NCBI RefSeq assembly: GCF_000023125.1
Contig: NC_013037.1
Coordinates: forward strand, 5,744,501-5,808,500
Origin: Dyadobacter fermentans DSM 18053
GTDB lineage: Bacteria > Bacteroidota > Bacteroidia > Cytophagales > Spirosomataceae
Reading direction: 5' to 3'
DNA length: 64,000 nucleotides
A program made the position numbers and the translations under genes. Shown piece by piece: positions 16,034 through 24,869 of the stretch (the first letter of the stretch is position 1; the number at the start of each line of letters is the position of its first letter). The notes below the pieces were generated by a model. That model ran no database searches, had not been told where the DNA came from, and saw nothing but the letters and a program-made list of their open reading frames with translations.

Positions 16034-16166
16034 TTTGGCTTTAAGCATTAGGCTGTAAGCTTTAAGCAATAGGCTATAAGCTGTAAGCATTAGGCTATAA
16101 GCTGTAAGACTAGTGCTTGTGGCTTAATGCTTACAGCTTATAGCTTAATGCTTATAGCTTACAGCC
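16034..16166. repeat. Inverted heptamer array: 11x NTARGCN / 8x TANNGCT
   Basis: Eleven contiguous heptamers (tttggct, ttaagca, ttaggct, gtaagct, ...; 16034-16110) are followed without a centre by eight units of the complementary type (tagtgct, tgtggct, taatgct, tacagct, ...; 16111-16166). The array fills almost all of the space between two convergent genes: it begins 3 bp after one stop codon and ends 4 bp before the other. It can form a long imperfect hairpin in either transcript and may serve as a two-way terminator, since no ordinary one is present here. Confidence 0.85.
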
Positions 16167-16170
16167 TCTA

Positions 16171-18723
16171 TCAATTCCTCTTCCCGGTATCCAGAGGAAT
16201 CGGCGGCGGGCCGATCAGGAATTCGTCTTCGACGTTCCTGCTGGCAGGGGTGCTATCGCCTTCAATGCCCAGTGAATCGCTTTCGGCAGGCGCCCATTGC
16301 GTAGGGCAGTTGTATGTTTTGGAAACTTTGAAGCTCGGTTTCGGGAACGGGCCGGGTTCGATTGATTTGTTTTTATATACTTTTTCCAAAAATGCGCCCA
16401 CCAGCGGCAATGCGGTTTTGGCGCCTTCGCCAAGGTTGGTCGTTCGGAAGTGAATGCTGCGGTCGTCGCCGCCTACCCACGCGCCTACTACGAGGTCGCG
16501 CGTGACGCACATGAACCAGCCGTCGGAGTTGTTGGAAGTCGTTCCGGTTTTACCGCCCAGCTCATTGCCATTCATCGTCACATTGAACCGCCAACGGATG
16601 CTTCCCGAGGTACCGCCCGATTCTTCGACCCCGGCGCGCAGCATTTGCAGCATCAGAAACGCCGACTCTTCGCTGATAGCCTGCCGGTGTTCCGGCTGGA
16701 ATTCCTCGATCACTTTTCCATTGCTATCCTCGATTTTAGTCACCAGAATAGGCTGCGTGTAAGTGCCATTGTTGGCAAACACACCGTAGGAAGCCACCAT
16801 GTCGTAAAGCGACACATCAAATGGCCCCAGGCCGATGGACGGAACGGGTTTCAAAGGCGTATTAATACCCATTTTCTTGGCATAGCGCACCACATTTGCC
16901 GCGCCGACCTGGTCCGTCAGCTCTGCGGTAACCGAGTTGATAGATTGCGCCAGCGCTCGCCGGAGCGTCATAGGCGCGTAGGTGTAGGTGCCGGTGGCAT
17001 TGCGTGGTTTCCAGGTTTTCTCCTCGCCGTCCTCTTCATAGGTTTTTTCAAAAGGCTTATCTACAATCTCGTCGCAGGGCGCCATGTTGAATGTCGAGTC
17101 GTCGATGGCGGTTGTGTATACAAACGGTTTGAAAGTTGAGCCGGGCTGCCTTTTGCCTTGCTTCACGGCGTCGTATTTGAAATAATTGTAATCCAAACCG
17201 CCCACCCAGGCCTTGATCTGGCCGGTTTGCGGGTTCATGGCCATCATGCCGGCGCGGAGAATGCGCTTGTAGTAATCGAGGGAGTCCATGGAGCTCCAAT
17301 ATTTCTTCATTTCCCCGCTGTTCTTCCAGTCGTAGACCGTCATCGTGTCTTTTTTATTGAGGTAATAGGTCACGCTGTCGGGGTTATTCGGGAATTTGGC
17401 GGCCAGCGAGCGGTATTTGCTGGTCCGTTTCACGACGGTCGGGAGGAAGTCGGTAATTTCGTTGCCCTGCTCGTCTCGCCAAGGGTTCTGATTGCGCCAG
17501 TGGTCTTCGAAAACGCGCTGCAATTGCTTCATTTTCTGTGTCATAGCCTCTTCGGCATCCTCCTGCATCCGCGAGTCGATGGTCGTGTAGATTTTCAAGC
17601 CATCGGTATAAAGGTCATAGCCATTCTCGTCGCCCCATTTTTTGACAAAATCCACCACCGCATTCTTGAAATAATTGGCATTGCCGTCGTATGGTGTCTC
17701 GAACTTGGTTTTCAGCTCAATGGGCAATGCGCTGATAGAATCGGCCTGTTTGGCGCTCAGATAGCCATATTTACGCATCTGGTCGATCACCACATTGCGG
17801 CGTTCGAGCGAGCGCTTCATATTGCGGATCGGGTTGTAGGTCGTGGTTGCTTTTTGAAGACCTACAAGCACCGCCGATTCCTGGACGTTAAGACTATCCG
17901 GCGATTTGCTGAAATAGGATTTGGCGGCGGTGTTGATCCCGTATGTATTATTCCCGTAATCGACGGTATTGAAATACATTGTCAGGATCTCCTCTTTCGT
18001 AAAGTTCCTTTCGAGCTTGATGGCCGTGAGCCACTCTTTGGTTTTATAAATCAATGTGCTTAGTCCGGGAACGTAGCCCAGTAAACCTCTCGCGCCCGAT
18101 TTCCGCGTTTTGAAAAGTTTCTTGGCAAGCTGCTGGGTAATGGTGCTGCCTCCGCCACGGTCGGTAGCGCCGGTGGCCAGTCCCCAGGCAACGCTCGCCA
18201 TGGCCTTGTAGTCGATGCCCGAATGGCGGTAGAAACGAATGTCCTCCGTAGCAATAAGCGCTTTTACGAGGTTGGGTGATATTTGTTTGTAAGGAACGGG
18301 CGTCCGGTTTTCGGTGTAAAACTTACCGATCATGACGCCGTCGGCTGTGTATATTTCCGAGGATTGCGCCACTTTCGGGTTCTGCAGGTCTTCTACGCTC
18401 GGCATGCTGCCCATGAGCCAGAGGAAGTTGGTCTCGACGCAAAAAATGTAGAGTGCAAATGCGACAAATCCGTAAACGATTGTTTTCCAGACCGCCATAA
18501 TCGGGCGGTAATATCTCGAATTGGTGTCGACCTTATTCTCCCACCAGCTGCGCGCGGATTTCTTGTTCTGCCGGTACGAATGGAAGAGCCGGTCGGCCTT
18601 CGCTTTGCCGGTGAAAAGCGCGGTAATTTTATATGCAATCCTGTTGATGAGTGAGGCGAGCCATGCTCTGAAAGCCCGGAACAGCGTTCTGATTTTGGTA
18701 AAAAACGATCGGATAACTTCCAT
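16171..18723 (-). CDS. Class A penicillin-binding protein (PBP1A-type)
   Basis: The 850-residue bifunctional enzyme has one N-terminal membrane anchor near residues 80-105. The GT51 glycosyltransferase domain follows (ATEDIRFYRHSGID with the catalytic Glu, and GGSTITQQLAKKLF). The transpeptidase domain has STFK in QPGSTFKPF, SIN in AQSINSVT and KTGTT near the end. It polymerises and crosslinks peptidoglycan in the periplasm. The ATG at 18723 is chosen because a promoter box lies at 18748-18755, so a TTG start at 18750 would lie inside it. The C-terminal 60 residues are Pro-rich and variable. Confidence 0.95.
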   Translation of the reverse strand: MEVIRSFFTKIRTLFRAFRAWLASLINRIAYKITALFTGKAKADRLFHSYRQNKKSARSWWENKVDTNSRYYRPIMAVWKTIVYGFVAFALYIFCVETNFLWLMGSMPSVEDLQNPKVAQSSEIYTADGVMIGKFYTENRTPVPYKQISPNLVKALIATEDIRFYRHSGIDYKAMASVAWGLATGATDRGGGSTITQQLAKKLFKTRKSGARGLLGYVPGLSTLIYKTKEWLTAIKLERNFTKEEILTMYFNTVDYGNNTYGINTAAKSYFSKSPDSLNVQESAVLVGLQKATTTYNPIRNMKRSLERRNVVIDQMRKYGYLSAKQADSISALPIELKTKFETPYDGNANYFKNAVVDFVKKWGDENGYDLYTDGLKIYTTIDSRMQEDAEEAMTQKMKQLQRVFEDHWRNQNPWRDEQGNEITDFLPTVVKRTSKYRSLAAKFPNNPDSVTYYLNKKDTMTVYDWKNSGEMKKYWSSMDSLDYYKRILRAGMMAMNPQTGQIKAWVGGLDYNYFKYDAVKQGKRQPGSTFKPFVYTTAIDDSTFNMAPCDEIVDKPFEKTYEEDGEEKTWKPRNATGTYTYAPMTLRRALAQSINSVTAELTDQVGAANVVRYAKKMGINTPLKPVPSIGLGPFDVSLYDMVASYGVFANNGTYTQPILVTKIEDSNGKVIEEFQPEHRQAISEESAFLMLQMLRAGVEESGGTSGSIRWRFNVTMNGNELGGKTGTTSNNSDGWFMCVTRDLVVGAWVGGDDRSIHFRTTNLGEGAKTALPLVGAFLEKVYKNKSIEPGPFPKPSFKVSKTYNCPTQWAPAESDSLGIEGDSTPASRNVEDEFLIGPPPIPLDTGKRN

Positions 18724-18747
18724 CAAACGTTTTGGTTCGTAATGGGT

Positions 18748-18755
18748 CAAAGATA
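18748..18755 (-). promoter_or_regulatory. -7 promoter box (TATCTTTG) for PBP1A
   Basis: This exact TAnnTTTG match on the minus strand lies 24 bp before the ATG at 18723. It leaves a leader of under 20 nt and decides the start codon of the gene. Confidence 0.6.
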
Positions 18756-18757
18756 AG

Positions 18758-18792
18758 AAAAGCCGGAAAGATATGATTCAATCCGGCTTTTT
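18758..18792 (-). terminator. Rho-independent terminator after msrB
   Basis: AAAAGCCGGA pairs with TCCGGCTTTT across a 14-bp loop. The minus-strand T run belongs to the msrB transcript. The hairpin lies between the msrB stop codon and the PBP1A promoter. Confidence 0.75.
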
Positions 18793-18803
18793 CTGAATTT
18801 ATT

Positions 18804-19199
18804 CTATTCTGCTTTATGGAATTTCAATGCGGCGCCATTCGTGCAGTAGCGGAGGCCGGTGGGTTTGGGGCCGTCGTTGAAAACGTGTCCGAGGTGCCCG
18901 CCGCAGGTTCTGCAAACGACTTCCGTGCGGATCATTCCGTGACTTTTGTCCACTATTTCTTCCACATTTTCTTTCGCTACCGGCATAAAAAAGCTCGGCC
19001 AGCCCGACCCGGAATCATACTTCGTTTCCGAGCTGAAAAGCGGCGTGCCGCAGGCGGCGCATACGTACGTGCCTTCTTCTTTGTTGTCGTTATAAGGATG
19101 TGAAAACGGCCTCTCAGTGCCTTTTTCGAATAGCACGAAACACTGCTGGCTGCTCAGTTCCTGCTGCCATTCTTCCCTGGTTTTTTGAACTTCTCTCAT
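18804..19199 (-). CDS. msrB: Peptide-methionine (R)-S-oxide reductase
   Basis: From the ATG at 19199 ([11 protein letters not shown]) the protein has 131 residues; a start at 19238 adds a basic stretch not usual for the family. Zinc-binding pairs CAAC and CRTC, the GSGWPSFF substrate loop, and the catalytic Cys in RYCTNGAAL are all visible. It repairs methionine-R-sulfoxide in proteins, using thioredoxin. There is no convincing signal peptide with the shorter start, so it is cytoplasmic. The gene appears to be transcribed alone and ends at a clear terminator. Confidence 0.95.
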   Translation of the reverse strand: MREVQKTREEWQQELSSQQCFVLFEKGTERPFSHPYNDNKEEGTYVCAACGTPLFSSETKYDSGSGWPSFFMPVAKENVEEIVDKSHGMIRTEVVCRTCGGHLGHVFNDGPKPTGLRYCTNGAALKFHKAE

Positions 19200-19264
19200 G
19201 GATTTGTTTTTTAGGAATGGTCTGAAAAATCGTACCATATCCTCTCATAACGTTGAAGCGGAAA

Positions 19265-20812
19265 TTATCGTTTGGAGAAAATGCGGCGAAGCCAGGAGTC
19301 TTCCGGCGGCCAGCATTTGTTCTGCGATTCGGGCGGTCGGCGGAACAGTCCGCCGGAGATGCCGAAGTAAAGGTTAAATGCCCTGGGATTACCGATATTG
19401 AGCAGACCGGTGAGGTGGTCCGTACCGATCCACAATGGTCCGATCCGTCCGGCAAGGCCGATGGCCGGCGAGCGGTAGCGGTTCATCAATGAAATCGGCA
19501 CCGATACTTCGTACCACTTATGCTCATAGCGCGGCGTAATGCCGACGTACGATTCGGCCTTCATTCCGAAAGCTCCCTGCGAGATCAGGTTTTGTACCCA
19601 TAATCCATTCACGTACACATTCGGCTGCACATTGTAATCCACACTGGCCTGAAATGCCATGGGCAGCACCGATTTGAAGTTCGGGGCGATCGGCGGTCCG
19701 CCGTCGAGCGACGAGTTGATCGCATTGAAAATGCCTTCCGAGCCTTTCAGTTTCTGAAATGTATCGTAGCGGAATTCTTTGTTTACCGTGTGCGTCTCCT
19801 GTTGCAGAATGTACGCCGGGTTTTTGAAATGCACGCGGCCGATGTCGGTGAGCGAAACGGCTATCCGGTAGAGGTATTTGTTTTTCGACGCATCGCGTTT
19901 CCGTTCGCCTCTTTCGCGGTAGGTGGCTTTGTGAACGTCGGGCCGGTACTCGTACACCGCGCCAAGGTCGAAGCCCCAGCCGCTGCCCGGAGGTGCGTCG
20001 CCGAGCAGCCAGGCGGGCGAAGGTTTCACATTTTGGAAGCCCTCGTCGCGCGTGATCGCGTAGCGCACGTTGATTTCGTTTACATTAATGTACTGCCGTT
20101 TGTTCTCCCAGTTCTCATCCGGGCGGATGTCATACGACGAGTTTTCGATGATCGCATGGGCATTGTAGAGTCCGATAAGCCTTTTGACCGTAAAGCCGAC
20201 TTTCAGGTAATCGGTTTCATTGTCGAAAACGGTGCCACCGAGCGTTAGCGCTACCTCGCCGAGGCCGTTCAGGTGCAGCTGGCCCGACTGGTTTTCAAAT
20301 ACCTGCTCTTGCAGCTCTTTCAACTGCGTGGTTTTGCTGATCAGCCTCGCCAGCGGTTCGGTAACCTGGCTGGTGTTGAGCATATAGCGCACGCGTGAGG
20401 AAACTCCGACCCCGATTTTGCCTTTAAACATATTGAACATGATCGACGGCAGGCGCGTGTCGCCACCGGCATTCAGGTACTTTTGGTTGCCGTTCAGCTT
20501 TTCGCCCAGGTACGAGCGCGGGAAGAGGAGCATTCCTCTTTCATTGTGGTATTTGGCCGGGACGGTGTTGGTGATCAGGCTCAGAAACGAATACGGGGCT
20601 TCGTACTTGACGTGGTTGTTAGCCGTGTAAAATTGTGTTCCCACAAGATTTACATATACACTGTATCGACTATCGGCGACAAACGCCGGGTTGTGGTATA
20701 GCGCATTGGTTCCGGCAAAATTGCTCATGGCGGTGCCCGGCAGATGCTGGGCTTGGGCGTCGATGGTTAATCCGCAGACCAGTCCTAATATGGATAACCA
20801 GCTTTTTTGCAT
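19265..20812 (-). CDS. DUF5723 family outer-membrane protein
   Basis: The 515-residue protein has a signal peptide (about 1-21, ending IDAQA). The beginning QHLPGTAMSNFAGTNALYHNPAFVADSRY and the many alternating strands match the DUF5723 family of Bacteroidota, predicted outer-membrane beta-barrels. The family has no established function. Segments such as GWGFDLGAVYEYRPD and the closing AFNLYFGISGGLF are barrel strands. The last residues are rich in Arg and Ser, beyond the barrel. No operon partner is evident: msrB lies 65 bp downstream on the same strand, while upstream is a 326-bp intergenic region. Confidence 0.82.
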   Translation of the reverse strand: MQKSWLSILGLVCGLTIDAQAQHLPGTAMSNFAGTNALYHNPAFVADSRYSVYVNLVGTQFYTANNHVKYEAPYSFLSLITNTVPAKYHNERGMLLFPRSYLGEKLNGNQKYLNAGGDTRLPSIMFNMFKGKIGVGVSSRVRYMLNTSQVTEPLARLISKTTQLKELQEQVFENQSGQLHLNGLGEVALTLGGTVFDNETDYLKVGFTVKRLIGLYNAHAIIENSSYDIRPDENWENKRQYINVNEINVRYAITRDEGFQNVKPSPAWLLGDAPPGSGWGFDLGAVYEYRPDVHKATYRERGERKRDASKNKYLYRIAVSLTDIGRVHFKNPAYILQQETHTVNKEFRYDTFQKLKGSEGIFNAINSSLDGGPPIAPNFKSVLPMAFQASVDYNVQPNVYVNGLWVQNLISQGAFGMKAESYVGITPRYEHKWYEVSVPISLMNRYRSPAIGLAGRIGPLWIGTDHLTGLLNIGNPRAFNLYFGISGGLFRRPPESQNKCWPPEDSWLRRIFSKR

Positions 20813-21138
20813 AGGGAACGTGATTCGGTGGGGTAGCCGACAATTAGATCAGGTTACAAAGAAAATGCTAACGGCATTGACTTGCAACATTGTTTACTGA
20901 TTGGATAAATAATATTGCATAACGTTTGTCGGCACGATTTTAATACGGAGGGAGAGCGTAAAGGGTTGCCTGAGGCAGCCAACGCGGCGAATGTGATCTG
21001 GCGGCAGTTGTACTTTTCGTGGAACGCGGAAAGTACAAGCGGGTGCAGTGAGGATAGGTATTTGTTTTGTTAATTCATACATTGACCATATATTGTTCTG
21101 TGAACTACCGGTATTGACTTATTCAAATTTTGAATTGT
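20813..21138. other. 326-bp intergenic stretch with inverted repeats, no supported gene
   Basis: The region separates the divergent DUF5723 and ATP-grasp genes. Its middle (about 20925-21060) is GC-rich compared with the AT-rich flanks. It contains GTTGCCT/GGCAGCC and, around 21009-21037, TGTACTTT with a matching AAAGTACA. A 62-codon minus ORF covers it but has no recognisable content. It might be a small RNA, a decayed gene or a dispersed repeat. No exact TAnnTTTG box was found near either gene. Confidence 0.5.
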
Positions 21139-22569
21139 ATGAATTTTTCATTTTCAAATTATCAAACAGAGAATTTCTTCGATGAGATGTTCGGCCCGTC
21201 GGGTGAAATACGTCCGGGTTACGAGCATTTGAAGAATAAATTTGAAAACCTCACGCACGAAGACCTTACCAACCGCCAGCTCGCGACGGAGCGGGCGCTG
21301 CTTTCGATGGGCATTACCTTTAATGTGTATTCGGAAGGCGAGGGGACCGAGCGGATCATGCCGATAGACATTATTCCCCGCGTATTGTCCAATGCCGAAT
21401 GGGAATGGCTGGAAAAAGGATTGAAACAGCGCATTAAAGCGCTGAACATGTTTATCGACGACGTTTACAACGATCAGAATATCCTCAACGACGGCATCGT
21501 GCCGCGGGAGCTGATCGAGTCGAGTAAATGCTTTCTCAAACCGTGCATCGGCCTGAAACCTCCCAAAGGCATTTGGTGCCACATTACCGGCACCGACCTT
21601 ATTAAAGGCGACGACGGCACTTTTATGGTGCTGGAAGATAATCTTCGCTGCCCATCTGGTGTCTCCTATATGTTGGAAAACAGGGAGCTATCGAAGCAGA
21701 TTTTCCCCGACGTGCTCGCGCGTACGGGCGTGCGTCCGGTGTCCGATTACCCCACGCGCCTGCTGCAAATGCTGCAACACCTCGCCGATCGTCCCAACCC
21801 GACCGTCGCCGTACTGACTCCGGGTAGTTACAATTCCGCCTATTTCGAGCATTCCTATCTCGCGCAGCAAATGGGCGTTGAGCTGGTGGACACCCGCGAC
21901 CTTGTGGTTTCTGACGGCTACGTGAAAATGCGCACCACCAACGGATTGCAGATCGTGGACGTGATCTACCGCCGCATCGACGATACTTTTATGGACCCCG
22001 ACGCATTCCGCGAGGATTCGCTGATCGGCATTCCCGGCATTTTCGAGGTGTACAAAAAAGGACGCGTGGCATTGGCCAATGCGCCGGGCACCGGCGTGGC
22101 CGACGACAAGGTGGTGTACGCCTACGTCCCGCGTATTATAAAGTATTACCTCGGCGAAGAAGCCATTATCCCCAACGTGCAGACGTACATCTGCGGGGAA
22201 GAGGAGGATATGCAATACGTTCTTGAGAATATTTCAGAACTCGTTGTGAAAGAAGCGAATGAAGCGGGCGGTTACGGCATGCTCATCGGCCCGAAAGCAA
22301 CCGAAGAAGAGCACGAACTTTTCCGCCAGAAAATAAAGGCCAATCCGCGGAATTATATTGCGCAACCAACGATTTCACTATCAAGAGTGCCTTGTATGGT
22401 GGATGGACACGCCGAAGGACGCCATGTGGACCTCCGGCCCTACATTTTATACGGCGACGACATCAGCGTGATCCCGGGTGGACTCACCCGTGTAGCGCTG
22501 CGTAAGGGGTCACTCGTGGTGAACTCGTCGCAGGGTGGTGGCGGAAAAGATACGTGGGTATTGTATTAA
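21139..22569 (+). CDS. Circularly permuted type 2 ATP-grasp protein (DUF404/DUF407)
   Basis: The ATG at 21139 gives 476 residues, the normal family length (a TTG 9 bp upstream is less likely). Typical segments are GITFNVYSEGEGTERIMPID, DLIKGDDGTFMVLEDNLRCPSG and, at the end, GGLTRVALRKGSLVVNSSQGGG. The family is predicted to form amide bonds in small peptides, based on its ATP-grasp fold. It normally neighbours an alpha-E protein (DUF403) and a transglutaminase-like protease; here it is followed by an esterase-like protein instead. The product is unknown. Cytoplasmic. Confidence 0.92.
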   Translation: MNFSFSNYQTENFFDEMFGPSGEIRPGYEHLKNKFENLTHEDLTNRQLATERALLSMGITFNVYSEGEGTERIMPIDIIPRVLSNAEWEWLEKGLKQRIKALNMFIDDVYNDQNILNDGIVPRELIESSKCFLKPCIGLKPPKGIWCHITGTDLIKGDDGTFMVLEDNLRCPSGVSYMLENRELSKQIFPDVLARTGVRPVSDYPTRLLQMLQHLADRPNPTVAVLTPGSYNSAYFEHSYLAQQMGVELVDTRDLVVSDGYVKMRTTNGLQIVDVIYRRIDDTFMDPDAFREDSLIGIPGIFEVYKKGRVALANAPGTGVADDKVVYAYVPRIIKYYLGEEAIIPNVQTYICGEEEDMQYVLENISELVVKEANEAGGYGMLIGPKATEEEHELFRQKIKANPRNYIAQPTISLSRVPCMVDGHAEGRHVDLRPYILYGDDISVIPGGLTRVALRKGSLVVNSSQGGGGKDTWVLY

Positions 22570-22686
22570 GTTATCATTAACAGTTACTGGCAGGCTGTTC
22601 GTGATAACGGTTTATGGATTTTGGATAAACCTTATTTGAACTGCCTGAATATTACTTGAATAGTCAGTAACTTAAATGATTAAACA

Positions 22687-23418
22687 ATGCAACGCCATAT
22701 AACCGGATGGTTCAGTCCGGCGCTTAACAAGGAAATGGAAATTGCCGTATACGGGCATTATGGAGTTGCCCTCCTGCTCATTCCCACGGCGGCATCCGAT
22801 TACCTGGAATACGAAAGACATGGGTTGATCGACGCCATCGAGCCTTACATCTATGCGGGCAAGGTGAAAGTGTATTGTATCAACAGCATCAACTCGGAGA
22901 GCTGGCTGAATCCCTACATGCATGGCTACGACAAAGCCGCGCGCCACCAGGCATTCAACGATTATGTGATCAAGGAAGTGGTGCCGTTTATCAAAGAGGA
23001 TTCCAGCCCGAACAACGAAATCATCGCAGGCGGAGCATCGTTCGGGGCGTTGCATGCGGCTAACCTGTTTTTCAAACATCCCGATTACATCCACGGCGTG
23101 ATCGCGATGAGCGGCTGCTACGACCTGAGTGTGTATACCGACGGTTATTATGATGATAATGTGTATTTCAATTCGCCGGTGCATTATCTGCCGAACCTGA
23201 AAGCCGAGTGGCACCTGTCCATGTACCGCGACAGTCGGCATATTCACTTCATCACTGGCTCGGGCGCGTATGAAGTGCCGGAATATTCAAGGCACATTTC
23301 CTCGATCCTGGCGTCCAAGAACGTCCCCCACGAGCTCGACATCTGGGGAAGCGACGTCCCGCACGAATGGGATACTTGGAAGAAAATGCTTCCTTATTAT
23401 CTGGAAACACGGTTTTAA
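22687..23418 (+). CDS. Esterase family alpha/beta hydrolase
   Basis: The 243-residue protein has a complete alpha/beta-hydrolase core of the Esterase D/antigen 85-like type. GGASFGALHA (near residue 117) holds the nucleophilic Ser, and DVPHEW near residue 222 holds the catalytic His, with an acid expected near FITGSGAYE. No signal peptide is visible, so it is probably cytoplasmic. It begins 117 bp after the ATP-grasp gene in the same direction and may be co-transcribed. A related role, such as processing the ligase product, would fit but is not shown. A very strong two-way terminator follows. Confidence 0.87.
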   Translation: MQRHITGWFSPALNKEMEIAVYGHYGVALLLIPTAASDYLEYERHGLIDAIEPYIYAGKVKVYCINSINSESWLNPYMHGYDKAARHQAFNDYVIKEVVPFIKEDSSPNNEIIAGGASFGALHAANLFFKHPDYIHGVIAMSGCYDLSVYTDGYYDDNVYFNSPVHYLPNLKAEWHLSMYRDSRHIHFITGSGAYEVPEYSRHISSILASKNVPHELDIWGSDVPHEWDTWKKMLPYYLETRF

Positions 23419-23427
23419 TATTCCTTG

Positions 23428-23475
23428 AAAAAGCAAAAGCCCTGAAATGCGATCATTTCAGGGCTTTTGCTTTTT
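23428..23475. terminator. Bidirectional terminator between the esterase gene and pheS
   Basis: A perfect 22-bp stem (23428-23449 with 23454-23475) with a 4-nt loop starts AAAAAGC and ends GCTTTTT, so it has T runs on both strands. It serves the convergent esterase and pheS transcripts. Confidence 0.95.
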
Positions 23476-23485
23476 GTATTTCAAA

Positions 23486-24526
23486 TCAGGCGCCTTCGAA
23501 TTGCCGAAGGAACCTCACGTCGTTTTCTGTGAACAAACGAAGGTCGTTGATGCCGTAACGAAGCATCGTGATCCGCTCGATACCCATTCCGAATGCAAAA
23601 CCAGTGTATTCTTCGCTGTCGATGCCGCAGTTTTCGAGCACGTTCGGGTCGACCATGCCTGAACCGGCGATTTCAACCCAACCCGTGTGTTTGCAAACAT
23701 TGCAACCTTTTCCTTTACATATAAAGCACGATACGTCAATTTCCGCACTCGGTTCTGTGAATGGGAAGTAGGAAGGGCGGAGGCGGATTTTAGAATCCTT
23801 TCCGAACATCTCTTTCGCGAAATGGTATAACGTATCTTTTAGATCTTTGAAACTCACATTTTTATCCACATAAAGCCCCTCAACCTGGTGGAAAACGCAA
23901 TGCGCGCGGGCAGAAATGGCTTCGTTGCGGAATACGCGGCCGGGCATAATGCTGCGGATCGGCGGTTTCTGGCGCTCCATGAGGCGCACCTGCACGTTGG
24001 ATGTGTGTGTGCGCAGGAGCACATCGTCTTTTACATCGCCCTCGCTTTTGGAAATGAAAAAGGTATCCTGCATTTCACGCGCCGGGTGGTTGTCGGCAAA
24101 GTTTAATGCGCTGAAGTTGTACCAGTCCTTCTCGATTTCCGGGCCGTAGGAGACATTGAAACCCATTCTTTCGAAAATCTCGATGATCCTCCGGCGAACA
24201 ATAGTTAGCGGGTGGAGGCTTCCCTGCAAGTTCGGGGTAACGGGCAGGGTGAGGTCGATGAGCATCTCGGGATTGCTGTCGGCAGCATTTTCGAGTGCAG
24301 CCTGGAAATCCTGGAAGCGGTTCTGCGCCAGGTTTTTCAGCGTGTTCAATTCCTGTCCCACAGCGCGGCGGTCTTCCTGCAGGATATTTTTCAAGTTGTC
24401 GAAAAGCTCGGTTACCGCGCCTTTCTTGCTGATATATTTTAATCGGAAAGCTTCCAGTTGCTCTTTATTGCTAACTGTCGCTTGCTCAATTTCAGAAACT
24501 AACTCTTTTACCCGGTCGGTAATCAT
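23486..24526 (-). CDS. pheS: Phenylalanine--tRNA ligase alpha subunit
   Basis: The ATG at 24526 (MITDRVKELVSEIEQ) gives 346 residues, standard for PheS; a start at 24583 would add a Pro/Ala-rich tail. The N-terminal coiled coil (about 1-85) binds tRNA. The class II catalytic core contains motif 2 (HQVEGLYVDK) and motif 3 (GFAFGMGIERITML). The Cys cluster CFICKGKGCNVCKHTGW is typical of the bacterial subunit. It forms the alpha2-beta2 enzyme with PheT, which is not in the window. A promoter box lies about 75 bp upstream. Confidence 0.97.
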   Translation of the reverse strand: MITDRVKELVSEIEQATVSNKEQLEAFRLKYISKKGAVTELFDNLKNILQEDRRAVGQELNTLKNLAQNRFQDFQAALENAADSNPEMLIDLTLPVTPNLQGSLHPLTIVRRRIIEIFERMGFNVSYGPEIEKDWYNFSALNFADNHPAREMQDTFFISKSEGDVKDDVLLRTHTSNVQVRLMERQKPPIRSIMPGRVFRNEAISARAHCVFHQVEGLYVDKNVSFKDLKDTLYHFAKEMFGKDSKIRLRPSYFPFTEPSAEIDVSCFICKGKGCNVCKHTGWVEIAGSGMVDPNVLENCGIDSEEYTGFAFGMGIERITMLRYGINDLRLFTENDVRFLRQFEGA

Positions 24527-24600
24527 AAAAGCTGTTGTTATTGGTGACTCATCTGCGCGCGGGGCAGCAGGGGCGGTATTCAAGGGCCGCGAAATTCGTG

Positions 24601-24608
24601 CAAAGATA
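24601..24608 (-). promoter_or_regulatory. -7 promoter box (TATCTTTG) for pheS
   Basis: This exact TAnnTTTG match on the minus strand lies about 75 bp before the chosen ATG at 24526. The -33 element is not clear. Confidence 0.5.
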
Positions 24609-24826
24609 AGGAAAGTTAGCGCGCAGGCGGAAGTGAAATGCCTGGTAATGGCTTAATGCGCAGATTTATTAGAATAGTACACCTTTTTGGTACTACGTAA
24701 AATTACGCATTTTACTAAGTTCCGTTACGTCATTTGATATATTATCAATTTGTTAAAGTATTGATTATGAGATAAATATATCGTGATGCGTACTTTTACG
24801 TATTTTCTGGACACTACTCAATGTGC

Positions 24827-24834
24827 TAATTTTG
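24827..24834 (+). promoter_or_regulatory. -7 promoter box (TAATTTTG) for the LytTR gene
   Basis: This exact TAnnTTTG match lies 35 bp before the ATG at 24870 and inside the longer open frame from 24783, which argues that the downstream ATG is the true start. Confidence 0.6.
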
Positions 24835-24869
24835 AAACAAGAAATCACAACAATATTAGCGTAGTTACC

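Larger units (their letters stand above)
24527..24869. other. 343-bp divergent intergenic region of pheS and the LytTR gene
   Basis: It holds the pheS promoter box (24601-24608), the LytTR promoter box (24827-24834) and, between them, very AT-rich DNA with the inverted repeat TAAAAT/ATTTTA (24698-24703 and 24709-24714), an AGTAC/GTACT pair just before it, and several ACGTA-type motifs. No gene is supported here. The repeats could be sites for the neighbouring LytTR protein. Confidence 0.55.

Noticed and set aside
16034..16166. Possible CRISPR or phase-variation tract
   Set aside because: It lies between two stop codons, so slippage cannot switch a reading frame, and the 7-bp units have no spacers.
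20894..21082. 62-codon minus-strand ORF in the large divergent gap
   Set aside because: No recognisable sequence pattern, no promoter box, and it spans inverted repeats; kept only as an intergenic region of interest.
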